Assembly (NCBI RefSeq): GCF_042408815.1
Contig: NZ_JBHOQR010000003.1
Location: 62,001 to 126,000, forward strand
Length of the DNA: 64,000 bases
Origin: Thermoflexus sp042408815
Lineage (GTDB): Bacteria; Chloroflexota; Anaerolineae; Thermoflexales; Thermoflexaceae
Direction of reading: 5' to 3'
This document shows, in pieces, positions 16,721 through 25,156 of the stretch (position 1 is the stretch's first letter; each line of letters opens with the position of its first letter). The position numbers and the translations under genes are program-made. The notes under the pieces were generated by a model that was not told the DNA's origin, made no database searches, and saw only the letters and a list, made by a program, of their open reading frames with translations.

Positions 16721-17986
16721 TTATTCATACCGTAACGCGATAATCGGGTCCAGGCGGGCAGCCCTCCAGGCAGGGTAAAGCCCGAAGAAGAGACCAACGG
16801 CCGAACTGAGGCCCACCGCCAGCATCACCGCCCCCGGGGTCACCATCGCCCGAAACGTGCCTCCCGCCAGGGCGGAAATCAACTGCGCCACCCCGATCCC
16901 CAGCAGGATGCCCAGCGCGCCCCCGGTGAGCGAAAGCAGCACCGTCTCGACCAGAAACTGGAGCATGATATCCCGCCACCGGGCCCCTACCGCTTTGCGC
17001 AGGCCGATCTCCCGGGTGCGCTCCCGCACCGAGACCAGGGTGATGTTCATGATCCCGATCCCGCCGACCAGCAGAGAGATGCCGGCGATCGCGGAAAGAA
17101 AGGCAGTGAGGATCGCAGTGAGATTGCCGAAGAGGCTCAGGATCTCTTCCTGGGAGACAATGGTGAAATCCTCATCTTCCTGAAAGCGGATCCCATGGCG
17201 TTCCCGCAGGATCGTGATCGCCTGCTCTTGGGCGATTCGGATTCGCTCATGGGAGCGGGCGACCAGCACAATGGCGGTGAGGCCTGGCTCCCCCCCACGC
17301 CCCCGCACGCTGTAAAGATACTGATGCATGGTGCTGAGAGGGATCAGCACCACCTCGTCCTCGTTCCCGAAGGAGGTCCCACCTTTCCGGCTCAACAGGC
17401 CGATCACCCGGAAGGGGACATCCCGGATCCGGATCAGCTCCCCGACCGGGTCCCTTTCCCCGAAAAGGGTCCGAGCGATCTCCGTGCCCAGCAGGGCGAC
17501 CCGGGCGCGGGTTCGTTCGTCTTCAGGTTCAATGAACCGCCCGCGATCCACCTGCCAGTTCCGGGCGATGCGATACTCGGGGGTCACCCCGCGCACGGTC
17601 GCAATGGCACGCTCTTTTTCTGAGGCGACCGGGAAGGTTTGGGCCACCACGGGGGCGACCATGAGGATATCGGGCGCCCGGGCCGGATCCTGCAGGGCCC
17701 GGGCATCGCCCAGTGTCAGGGTAGGACGCATCGAACCGGATTGCTGGGCGGCGGCCCGTGTGAACCCGCTCTGAGAGAATCCCCCGGGGAAGACGAACAG
17801 GACGTTGGGTCCAATCGCCTGGACCTGGCGCTGGATGTAATCCTGCACCCCTTGGCCCGCCGCCAGCAGGGCGATCACCGCGCCGACCCCGATCAGGATC
17901 CCCAGGAGACTGAGGGCCGTGCGAAGTTTGTTAGCCATTAAGCTCTGGATAGCCGTCTGCAAGTTCTCCTGTAGACGGGCCAGCAT
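16721..17986 (-). CDS. MacB-type ABC transporter permease, orphan
   Basis: A 421-residue membrane protein with MacB topology. An N-terminal transmembrane helix (about residues 20-42, LRTALSLLGILIGVGAVIAL) is followed by an extracytoplasmic MacB_PCD domain (about residues 45-260). The C-terminal FtsX domain has three helices (ILTAFLSAIAGISLLVGGIG, then GGALGILLGIGVAQLI, then AVMLAVGLSSAVGLFFGLYP). TREIGLRKAVGARWRDI is the cytoplasmic loop that couples to the ATPase. Such permeases work with a LolD-like ATPase and often a membrane-fusion protein to export macrolides, lipoproteins or peptides. No ATPase or fusion protein is adjacent. A paralog lies at 46117-47388. The start at 17986 has GGAGG upstream. 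Confidence 0.9.
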   Translation of the reverse strand: MLARLQENLQTAIQSLMANKLRTALSLLGILIGVGAVIALLAAGQGVQDYIQRQVQAIGPNVLFVFPGGFSQSGFTRAAAQQSGSMRPTLTLGDARALQDPARAPDILMVAPVVAQTFPVASEKERAIATVRGVTPEYRIARNWQVDRGRFIEPEDERTRARVALLGTEIARTLFGERDPVGELIRIRDVPFRVIGLLSRKGGTSFGNEDEVVLIPLSTMHQYLYSVRGRGGEPGLTAIVLVARSHERIRIAQEQAITILRERHGIRFQEDEDFTIVSQEEILSLFGNLTAILTAFLSAIAGISLLVGGIGIMNITLVSVRERTREIGLRKAVGARWRDIMLQFLVETVLLSLTGGALGILLGIGVAQLISALAGGTFRAMVTPGAVMLAVGLSSAVGLFFGLYPAWRAARLDPIIALRYE

Positions 17987-18074
17987 CCGGAACGACCTCC
18001 GCGGATCTCACGGCTCTGCATCATGATGGATGCCCTTCTATTCTACCTTTCTGCCTTTTGTTCCAACCAGGGGT

Positions 18075-18094
18075 GCCGCCGAAGCGGCTCCTAC
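18075..18094 (+). repeat. REP-like short dispersed repeat, copy 1
   Basis: GCCGC, CGAA, GCGGC forms a 5-bp hairpin directly followed by TCCTAC. The same arrangement occurs at 25022-25044, and the core GAAGCGGCTCCTAC (14 bases) is repeated in reverse at 47497-47510. All three copies are intergenic. Confidence 0.55.
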
Positions 18095-18234
18095 GAAGGC
18101 ATTCGAGGTCTCTACGCCGTCATGCCATTCGGGCCCCGCCGATATGTTCGAAGGAAACTCGAGGGCTTTGCAAGAGGTTTCAACGTCTAACAACCTCCAT
18201 CGAGGGATACAATCGCGCCTGTCGATCGGCTGCA

Positions 18235-18263
18235 TTGACAGCTCTGGAGGATTGTATTATTCT
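18235..18263 (+). promoter_or_regulatory. Promoter for the multi-GAF sensor kinase
   Basis: A perfect TTGACA (18235-18240), a 17-base spacer and TATTCT (18258-18263) place a transcription start near 18270, about 120 bases ahead of the kinase ATG at 18389. Confidence 0.65.
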
Positions 18264-18388
18264 AACATCGCTGAGATCGGCGCGCCCATTGCGCGGAAGG
18301 CTTGCACTCCTCACGCATTTGGGGCGGAGCGGCTCAAAAACTGAAGAACCCGCTACGGAACTCCGGCCAAACGAAAGGATTCGATGGG

Positions 18389-21300
18389 ATGGCCCTATGG
18401 GGTGGGATTTTGGGACTGGCAGGCCTGATCCTCGCCTATGTAGGCGGGCGGCGAACGCGAACCCCGGAGGCTCGCCTGTGGACGCTGGCCCTAGCGGCGC
18501 TGGCCTGGTGGGGAATCAGCGAGAGCCTCATCGTCGCGCCGGTGGATCCGAAGATCCGGCTCCTCGGGGTCCGGGCTCATGTAATAGGGGTGGTGGGGAT
18601 TGCCCCGTTCTTCCTGCTGGGCGCTATTCAGTATTCCGGCGCGGTCCTGCGCTTCCATCTCCGCTATCGAATTGGGATTTTCATCATCCCCGTCCTGACC
18701 ATCCTCCTCGCTTTCTCGAACGATCACCATCATCTGATCTGGTCCACGCTGGAGTTACGCCCCGATGGAGTGCTGCAGATCGCTTACGGGCCATGGTTCT
18801 GGCTCCATACGTTGTTTGCGATCATGGTCTTTCTGGTCGCTCTGGCGCTCATGTTTCATGTCCTCATCCATGTCTCCCGCGAATCGCTTCCGGTGATCGC
18901 GGGATTGTTCCTGGCCACGGCCCTGATCTTTGCTGCTCTCCTCCTGAGCCTCTATGATCCCTCCTATGCGTATCGATCCGCTCCATGGCGAGGGGCAAGC
19001 GCCTTGATACTGGGGCTGGCGGCGGTACTGCTGGGCTTGGTATTCCAGACCCTCCCCTCTTTCCACCCGATCCCGATTGCCCGAAGTTTGATCGTGGAGA
19101 CCATGTCGGAAGGCATGATGGTTCTCGATCTGCAGGGGCGGGTGGTCGATGTCAATCCTCCGATGGCGCGCTGGCTCCACCGAGCTCCCACTGCGCTGGT
19201 CAGGGCATCGATGGAAGAGGCGCTGGCTGCGTGGCCGGATCTCCGCGAGGCGCTACGGTTATGGTCGCGGGAGGGACAAGGAGGGATCGGGGAATTCCGC
19301 CATCCGGAGGAGGATCGTTGGTTTCTGATCTCCTTCCAGCCAATTCTGCAATTCCAGGAGCGAGCGGGATGGTTGGTGCGGGCCAGCGATATCACAGAAT
19401 ACAAGCGGCAATCCCTTCGGCGCGTCCGACAGCAGGAAGCCCTGATCCGCCTGGCAACCGATCCCCGCGTCCAGGCCGGGGATCTGGAGGAAGCGCTGTC
19501 GCGGATCGCCTGGGTGGCGGCGGAAACCCTTCAGGTCAGCCGGGTGAATATCTGGCGCCTGAATGAACGGAGCGGATGGCTCGAATGCCTGGCCCATGTC
19601 GAATGGCCGTCCGGTACATTCCACAAGGGGGCGGTCCTGCGGGCTGCGGACTATCCGGCTTACTTCGAGGCGCTGCGGCAGGGCCGGGCGGTGGATGCGA
19701 CGGACGCGCGTCAGGATCCCCGAACCCGGGAGCTGCGGGAGTCGTATCTGGAGCCCCTGGGGATTTTCTCCATGCTGGACGCGCCGATCCGTCGGGAAGG
19801 ACAGGTTGTGGGGGTCATCTGCCATGAGCAGGTAGGTGAGATCCGTCACTGGACCCCCGAGGAGATCGCTTTTGCCGCTGAGCTGGCAGACCTGATCGCC
19901 TCGGTTTGGACGAACGCCGAGCGTCGGGCGGCTGAGGCGCGGGCCCAGCGGTATGCCGGGCAGCTCCAGCTGCTCCAGCAGCTCACCCAGGAGCTCTTTC
20001 AGACGGTTGATCTGGAGCGCTTCTACGATTGGGTTCTCCAGGGGATCTTGGAGATCGTGGGAGCGGATCGCGCGGCCATCCTGCTGCGGGATCGGGATGG
20101 GGTGGTCCGGTTCAAGGCATGGCGAAATCTCTCCGAGCCATACCGTCAGGCCGTCGAGGGACACTGGCCCTGGGATCCCTCAAATCCGGATCTGCAGATC
20201 CTGTGGATCTCGAATGTCGAGCAAGCGCCGGAACTGGAAGGGGTCCGCGAGGCCGTGCTTCAAGAAGGGATCCACGCCCTGGCCTTCGTCCCGATCCAGA
20301 GTAGGGGGCAGGCCCTGGGCAAGCTGATGCTGGCTTATGATCGGTCCTTAGATCCGGATGAGGAAACGTTGCGCCTAACGAAGACCCTGGCGGATGTCGT
20401 GGCGGCGGCGCTGCGGCGGCGTTGGGAAGCCTGGATATGGGAGGCCATGGCCGGAGCGTTGCAGGAGATTCTGGCCAGTCCGCCGGAGTTCCAGGCCCGG
20501 GTGCAAACCATCCTGCGGGCGGCGCGGCGGCTGCTGCGGGGCGATCGGGCGGGCCTGTGGTTTTATGAGCCGATCCGGAAGCAGGTGGCCTGCGCCGGTG
20601 TGGAAGGGCTCTCGGAGGCCTACGTTCGGTGGCTACTGGAAAGCTACCAGCAGGTTCCCGGGGTCCGTGCCATTGAGATCCCCACGGTGATCCACGTATC
20701 GGATGTCCTGCGCGATCCCCGCACTGAGGGCGTTCGGGACCGGTTGATTCAGGAGGGGTTCCGCGCCTACGTGGTGTTCCCTCTATGGGCGCCCGTGATG
20801 ACCTCCGGCCAGTTCCCCTTTCGGGGCGTATTGACCGTCTACTGGGACACTGTGTGGAAGCTGGAGGCGGAGGAATTGCTGGTCGGGCAGGCGTTCGCCA
20901 ACGCGGCTGCCCAGGCGCTGGCGAACGCCTATCTCTTCGAGGAAACCCAGCGGCGGGCCCGCCATGAGGCCGCCATGAATCAGGTGGTGGTCGCGATCCT
21001 CCAGGGGGAGGATCTGGAGGATGTTCTGCGAATCGCTCTAGAACAAGCGCTCACGGGATTCCGGATGGGAATGGTCCACCTGTGGGATGAAAGTCAGAAG
21101 GTCCTGCGCCTTCGGGCGGCAATCGGGATCCCCGAGGACGCGCGGGGGCTGCTGGAGGAGTACCACCCGGGAGAGGAAGCAGCCGGCCTGCTGATCGAGC
21201 AGCCGGTTGTTTACAGCGATCTCCCCCGTGAAGCGCCGGAGCTCTATCGGCGGATCCCCTTTCTATCCGCACGCGCCTGGGTGAGCGTCCCGCTCCGGGC

Positions 21301-23128
21301 GGGCTCCCGCTGGATGGGCGTTCTCAGCCTCTGTGATCCGGCGCCTCATCTGTTCACAGAGGATGAGCTGACCCGTATCCGGACGCTGGCCGATCATCTC
21401 GCGCTGGCCGTGGAGCGCGCGATGTTGGTGGAGCAAATGGCTGAGCAAATCCGCGAGGTCTCGCTTCTATACGAAGCCAGCGCCAATTTACTGGCCGCCC
21501 GTGATGTTGGATCCGTGGTCAAGTTCCTGGGGCGGTTCCTCTCGGAGATCACGGGAGGCATCTACGCGCGCTTTTACTGGTATCGATGGGAAGCGGATAC
21601 GCTGGAGCTGCTTTCCGAGTATGTCGCCCCGGAAGCCGCTTCCGGGCAGTGGCTCTCCTGGCTTGAGCAGGTCCGCGGTGCTTCTCTCTCCATCCGGAAC
21701 GCGGTGCTCCGGGAGCGCAAGCCGTATGTTCTGTGGATCCCCAAGTCGGGCCGTTTCGAGGGAACGCCGCTGCCGCCAGGAATCCAGAAGGAGGATGGGC
21801 AGGTGCTGGAGCGGCTGGGGGTGCGGCGTCTGATGATTCTGCCGCTGGCTATGGGGGGCCAGGTGCTGGGCCTGGCAGAAGTGTGGGACCCGCGCGGCGA
21901 TCACGGCTTTTTGTTGAATCAGATCGCCCTGAGCCAGGCCATTGTCAACCATGCGGCTGTGGCGCTGGGGCATATCCGGCTGTTAGAGCTCCTGGAGGAG
22001 GAACGTCACCGTCTGCGGACGCTGATCAGCGCCGCGGTGGATGGCATCATCCTGATCGGCACCGATGGTCGGATCATGGAGCTCAATCCAGCCGCTGTGA
22101 ACCTCCTCGATCTGAAAGAGGAGCCTGGGGCGTGGATCGGCCGGCCGGTCGCTGATGGGATCCGCAATCTGCGAAAGGTCCGGCCGGCGCTGGCCCGCGC
22201 GCTGATCCGCCAGCTCAGGAAGGGGCGCCGGGATCCCTCGGGCGCCTGGACAATGGAGCTCGAGACGGAGACGCGGAGCCTGCGCATGCAGATCGTTGGA
22301 ATCCAGAGCGAGGGCGCGGCGATGGGCTGGCTGGTGATGATCTACGATATGACTCCTGCCCGGACCCTGGAACGGTTGCGGGAGGAGTTGTTCCATATGG
22401 TGGTCCACGATCTGCGCAACCCGGCGGCTTCCGTTCAGACGGCGCTGGACTTCTTGCTGAGCGAGGGCCTGGGCGTGCTTTCCCAGGAGCAACGGGAGGT
22501 GCTGACCATCGCCCGGGACAACATCGGGCGTATGCTGCGGATGGTCAATACGATCCTGGAGTTGCGTCGCCTGCAATCCGGGGAGGTGGTTCTTCATCGG
22601 AGGGCGATCTCCCTCCCGGAGCTGGTGGCCGGCATTCTCCGGGAGCTTTCCCCATTAATTCGCGAAAAATCGCTGAAGGTGCGTGTGGACCTCTCATGGC
22701 CCAGCGAGGAGCGGGGAGCAGAGGAGTTGCCCAAGGTATGGGGCGATGAGCTGTTCATCATGCGGATCTTTCAGAATCTGTTGGACAACGCCATCAAGTT
22801 CACGCCCTCCGGAGGCGAGATCCAAATTCGAGCGGCTCCGGAGCGGACGGATGGAACGCCGTGGGTGAAAGTGATGGTGGCGGATTCCGGGCCGGGGGTG
22901 CCTCCGGAGCTGCAGGAGGCGATCTTCAAGCCCTTTGTCACCGGGATGGCGAAAGGGCGCGGCGTGGGCCTGGGGCTGGCGTTCTGCAAGCTGGCGGTGG
23001 AGGCCCATGGCGGCCGCATCTGGGTGGAGGATCGCCCGGGGGGCGGAGCGGTTTTTGTGTTTACGCTGCCCGCGGTATCTGGGGAGGAAGCGCCTGAGGT
23101 CCAACCGTCGGAACCATCGCCTCCCTGA
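18389..23128 (+). CDS. Large hybrid-input sensor histidine kinase: 7TM, PAS, five GAF, PAS, HisKA, HATPase
   Basis: A 1579-residue sensor kinase. Residues 1-230 hold about seven hydrophobic helices resembling the 7TM histidine-kinase N-terminal region. A PAS domain follows (about residues 233-340, VETMSEGMMVLDLQGRVVDV). Five GAF-type domains come next, at about residues 350-510, 527-678, 687-859, 860-1020 and 1024-1204. A second PAS domain spans about residues 1207-1327 (AAVDGIILIGTDGRIMELNP). The HisKA dimerisation helix carries the phosphoacceptor His near residue 1340 (MVVHDLRNPAAS). The HATPase shows NLLDNAIKFTPSGGE, DSGPGVPPE and GVGLGLAFCKLAVEAHGG. No response regulator with a receiver domain is adjacent. 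The next gene is a winged-helix protein without one. Ligands are unknown. The ATG at 18389 follows AAAGGA. Confidence 0.93.
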   Translation: MALWGGILGLAGLILAYVGGRRTRTPEARLWTLALAALAWWGISESLIVAPVDPKIRLLGVRAHVIGVVGIAPFFLLGAIQYSGAVLRFHLRYRIGIFIIPVLTILLAFSNDHHHLIWSTLELRPDGVLQIAYGPWFWLHTLFAIMVFLVALALMFHVLIHVSRESLPVIAGLFLATALIFAALLLSLYDPSYAYRSAPWRGASALILGLAAVLLGLVFQTLPSFHPIPIARSLIVETMSEGMMVLDLQGRVVDVNPPMARWLHRAPTALVRASMEEALAAWPDLREALRLWSREGQGGIGEFRHPEEDRWFLISFQPILQFQERAGWLVRASDITEYKRQSLRRVRQQEALIRLATDPRVQAGDLEEALSRIAWVAAETLQVSRVNIWRLNERSGWLECLAHVEWPSGTFHKGAVLRAADYPAYFEALRQGRAVDATDARQDPRTRELRESYLEPLGIFSMLDAPIRREGQVVGVICHEQVGEIRHWTPEEIAFAAELADLIASVWTNAERRAAEARAQRYAGQLQLLQQLTQELFQTVDLERFYDWVLQGILEIVGADRAAILLRDRDGVVRFKAWRNLSEPYRQAVEGHWPWDPSNPDLQILWISNVEQAPELEGVREAVLQEGIHALAFVPIQSRGQALGKLMLAYDRSLDPDEETLRLTKTLADVVAAALRRRWEAWIWEAMAGALQEILASPPEFQARVQTILRAARRLLRGDRAGLWFYEPIRKQVACAGVEGLSEAYVRWLLESYQQVPGVRAIEIPTVIHVSDVLRDPRTEGVRDRLIQEGFRAYVVFPLWAPVMTSGQFPFRGVLTVYWDTVWKLEAEELLVGQAFANAAAQALANAYLFEETQRRARHEAAMNQVVVAILQGEDLEDVLRIALEQALTGFRMGMVHLWDESQKVLRLRAAIGIPEDARGLLEEYHPGEEAAGLLIEQPVVYSDLPREAPELYRRIPFLSARAWVSVPLRAGSRWMGVLSLCDPAPHLFTEDELTRIRTLADHLALAVERAMLVEQMAEQIREVSLLYEASANLLAARDVGSVVKFLGRFLSEITGGIYARFYWYRWEADTLELLSEYVAPEAASGQWLSWLEQVRGASLSIRNAVLRERKPYVLWIPKSGRFEGTPLPPGIQKEDGQVLERLGVRRLMILPLAMGGQVLGLAEVWDPRGDHGFLLNQIALSQAIVNHAAVALGHIRLLELLEEERHRLRTLISAAVDGIILIGTDGRIMELNPAAVNLLDLKEEPGAWIGRPVADGIRNLRKVRPALARALIRQLRKGRRDPSGAWTMELETETRSLRMQIVGIQSEGAAMGWLVMIYDMTPARTLERLREELFHMVVHDLRNPAASVQTALDFLLSEGLGVLSQEQREVLTIARDNIGRMLRMVNTILELRRLQSGEVVLHRRAISLPELVAGILRELSPLIREKSLKVRVDLSWPSEERGAEELPKVWGDELFIMRIFQNLLDNAIKFTPSGGEIQIRAAPERTDGTPWVKVMVADSGPGVPPELQEAIFKPFVTGMAKGRGVGLGLAFCKLAVEAHGGRIWVEDRPGGGAVFVFTLPAVSGEEAPEVQPSEPSPP

Positions 23129-23289
23129 TGGCTGGGGAGGGCCGGCCCAGCTTCGAAGAATGCTCCCTCCAGAGGCCACCGCTCGCCCGGCAGGTTCCCC
23201 TGTTCCTCAATGGATCCCCAAAGGATGCCCCTGCCGTTCCGCCTCATCCGCCACTGGCGCTCCCGCTTCTGCGCGTGTAAAATTTTTCT

Positions 23290-23307
23290 GGAATTTTCGG
23301 AAAATCC
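23290..23307 (+). promoter_or_regulatory. Interrupted palindrome upstream of a winged-helix regulator, operator candidate
   Basis: The 18 bases from 23290, GGAATTTTCGGAAAATCC, match their reverse complement at 14 positions. They sit just after a TAAAAT box (23278-23283) and 25 bases before the regulator start at 23333, which is where an autoregulatory operator would lie. Confidence 0.35.
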
Positions 23308-23332
23308 GTTCATCACCGGATAGGCAGCGGCA

Positions 23333-24007
23333 ATGCGCGCGCTGACCCGACGTCAACGGGAGTTCCTGGCCGCCTTCCTCCGGTTGTATCGGCGGTGGCG
23401 GAAGCCCCTTCATTACGGGGCAGTCGCTCGCGCGTTGCGCATCGGACAGGCCACCGCCTATGAGATGCTGGCGCTGCTCGAGCGCGTCGGCCTGGTGGAA
23501 CGGCAATATGCCCACCGAGCCGGCCCGGGCCGGCCGCGGGTGATGTTCCGCCCGACCGTTCAAGCCCACCGTGTTCTCAGCGGCCTTTGGGAGGCCCGGA
23601 TCTGGCGGGCTACGCGGATCCGGTTGTGGGGTGAGCTGCAGGGACTGCAGGCCCGTATGGATCCCGCCACGCTGCTCCAGTGGTTGCTTTCCATTCCGAT
23701 GGAGGGGCCGGTGTCTGAAGGGATGGCCCGTATGGCCGCCGGGTTGATGCTGGTCTTCCGCCTGCTGCAGCAAGGAAGGCATGAGGGGCGGATTTTCCTT
23801 CGGGGCCGGGCACTGGACCTGGGGGCTCTGGCCGGTCTCAGCGCCGCCCTGGTCGCCCTGAGCCGTGCAGAGCCTCATCAGGTCCAGGCGCTGATGGCGC
23901 GGATCCGATGGTTCCAGGAACAGTGGGATCGCCTCGATCCCCTCGATCGACGCCGGTTATCCCAGTTCGCGCATCAGATCCTGCGAGAGACAGCGGGAAT
24001 CGGATGA
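23333..24007 (+). CDS. Winged-helix transcriptional regulator-like protein
   Basis: A 224-residue protein. The first 75 residues read as a winged-helix DNA-binding domain (LTRRQREFLAAFLRLYRRWR, HYGAVARALRIGQATAYEML, LLERVGLVERQYAHRAGPGR), similar to LexA-N or MarR-type domains. The remaining 150 residues are mostly helical, rich in Arg and Leu, and match nothing I recognise. They may be a ligand or dimerisation domain. The gene follows the giant kinase by 204 bases on the same strand and has its own TAAAAT box and palindrome. Regulation of the neighbouring glycosyltransferase or of itself is possible but unproven. Confidence 0.7.
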   Translation: MRALTRRQREFLAAFLRLYRRWRKPLHYGAVARALRIGQATAYEMLALLERVGLVERQYAHRAGPGRPRVMFRPTVQAHRVLSGLWEARIWRATRIRLWGELQGLQARMDPATLLQWLLSIPMEGPVSEGMARMAAGLMLVFRLLQQGRHEGRIFLRGRALDLGALAGLSAALVALSRAEPHQVQALMARIRWFQEQWDRLDPLDRRRLSQFAHQILRETAGIG

Positions 24008-24050
24008 AGTGTCGGGGTGCACGGCGGTGTGCCTCTATGGGAGGTGGCGC

Positions 24051-25022
24051 ATGATGATCAGTGTGATCATCCCGACCCTGAACGAGGCGGCCTATCTTCC
24101 GCATCTGCTGGAAGCGCTGGCGCGCCAGACGCGACAGCCGGACGAAGTGATCGTGGCCGACGCAGGCTCGAGGGATGGGACGCTGGAGATCGCCCGGGCC
24201 TGGGGCGCCCGGGTGGTCCTTGGGGGACGGCCGGCGGTCGGCCGGAACGCCGGGGCGCGCGTCGCCCGGGGAACATGGCTGGTGTTTCTGGATGCGGATG
24301 TCGTTCCCCGGCCGGATTTCCTGGAGAAGGCCATGCGGGAGATCGAGGCCCGGCGTCTGGACATCGCCACCTGCCTGATGGAGCCCCTGAGTCCCCGGCC
24401 GACGGATCGGGTGTTCCATGAAGTGGCCAACGGATACCTCCTGGCGTTACAGTGGATCTCCCCCCGCGCCCCCGGGTTCTGCCTTCTGATCCGCCGGGAT
24501 CTGCACGAGACCATCGGTGGGTTCGATGAAACGCTGCTCCTGGCGGAAGATCACGATTACGTGCGACGGGCATCCCGTTACGGCCGGTTCGGAGTCCTCA
24601 CCACAGTTCGGATCCCGGTATCCACCCGGCGGCTGGAGGAGGAGGGTGTCTTCCCCTTGCTGTTGAAATATCTCTGGGCGGAAGCCCAGGTGTGGGCTGG
24701 GCGCCCCATCCGATCGCTTCCCTTCGATTACGCGTTCGGGCATCACCGCCCATCCTCGCGTCCAGGTGGAAGGGTAGAAGAAGGGAAGGGGACATGGCTG
24801 GCCTGGCCGTCCATCCTCCATCCTCGATCCGTGATGCGAAGGATCGGAAGCCGCTCTGAAGCCCTTCCAGTGCCCTGGAGGTGGAGGCTTCTTTCGGGAA
24901 AGCGGCCTCTGTGGGCCTCCCGGCCGAAGGCCACGAGGGACGACCCGAGTCCGCCGCCAGGGGCCGCCCTTCACCCCCATCCTCTGGAAACCGGTAAGAG
25001 GGGCTCTCGCTCTAACCTGTAG
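24051..25022 (+). CDS. Family 2 glycosyltransferase
   Basis: A GT-A fold family 2 transferase. MISVIIPTLNEAAYLPHLLE and VIVADAGSRDGTLEIAR mark the nucleotide-sugar site. LVFLDADVVPRPDFLEKAM holds the DxD metal motif, and GFDETLLLAEDHDYVRRASR the catalytic-region acidic residues. These lie within residues 1-180. The product is 323 residues long. After LPFDYAFGHHRP (about residue 240), where related proteins usually stop, the last 80 residues are basic and Pro-rich with no recognisable structure. That tail may be read-through into formerly noncoding DNA. Two tandem ATGs (24051, 24054) follow GGGAGGTGG. Acceptor and sugar are unknown. Confidence 0.85.
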   Translation: MMISVIIPTLNEAAYLPHLLEALARQTRQPDEVIVADAGSRDGTLEIARAWGARVVLGGRPAVGRNAGARVARGTWLVFLDADVVPRPDFLEKAMREIEARRLDIATCLMEPLSPRPTDRVFHEVANGYLLALQWISPRAPGFCLLIRRDLHETIGGFDETLLLAEDHDYVRRASRYGRFGVLTTVRIPVSTRRLEEEGVFPLLLKYLWAEAQVWAGRPIRSLPFDYAFGHHRPSSRPGGRVEEGKGTWLAWPSILHPRSVMRRIGSRSEALPVPWRWRLLSGKRPLWASRPKATRDDPSPPPGAALHPHPLETGKRGSRSNL

Positions 25023-25044
25023 TCGCCCCGGAAGCGACTCCTAC
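25022..25044 (+). repeat. REP-like short dispersed repeat, copy 2
   Basis: GTCGC and GCGAC arms (25022-25026 and 25034-25038) flank a 7-base loop ending GGAA, followed by TCCTAC. This is the same layout as the copy at 18075 with compensating stem changes (GCCGC/GCGGC there, GTCGC/GCGAC here). It begins on the last base of the glycosyltransferase stop codon. Confidence 0.5.
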
Positions 25045-25093
25045 CGATGCGGTCTACATCCTCTGTGCTCTCCAGCTTGGACGCCGCAACCCC

Positions 25094-25122
25094 TTGACAA
25101 AATCAGCCATCCCCGATATCAT
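25094..25122 (+). promoter_or_regulatory. Near-consensus promoter of the catabolic locus
   Basis: A perfect TTGACA (25094-25099), a 17-base spacer and TATCAT (25117-25122) give a start near 25129. The palindromic operator at 25133-25148 begins within the first transcribed bases. All thirteen following genes run in the same direction to 40915. Confidence 0.85.
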
Positions 25123-25132
25123 CGGAAGCAAA

Positions 25133-25148
25133 TTGCAAACGTGTGCAA
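25133..25148 (+). promoter_or_regulatory. LacI-family operator
   Basis: TTGCAAACGTGTGCAA is an almost perfect 16-base palindrome with the central CG typical of LacI/GalR-family sites. It lies directly downstream of the -10 box and nine bases before the regulator ATG, so the LacI-type protein encoded next probably represses its own gene and the transporter behind it. Confidence 0.75.
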
Positions 25149-25156
25149 ATCCCTCG

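Larger units (their letters stand above)
17987..18388. other. Intergenic region between the ABC permease and the sensor kinase
   Basis: About 400 bases separating divergent genes. It holds a short palindromic repeat at 18075-18094 and a good plus-strand promoter at 18235-18263 (both given separately). Open frames here are short and lack ribosome sites, so no gene is called. Confidence 0.5.
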
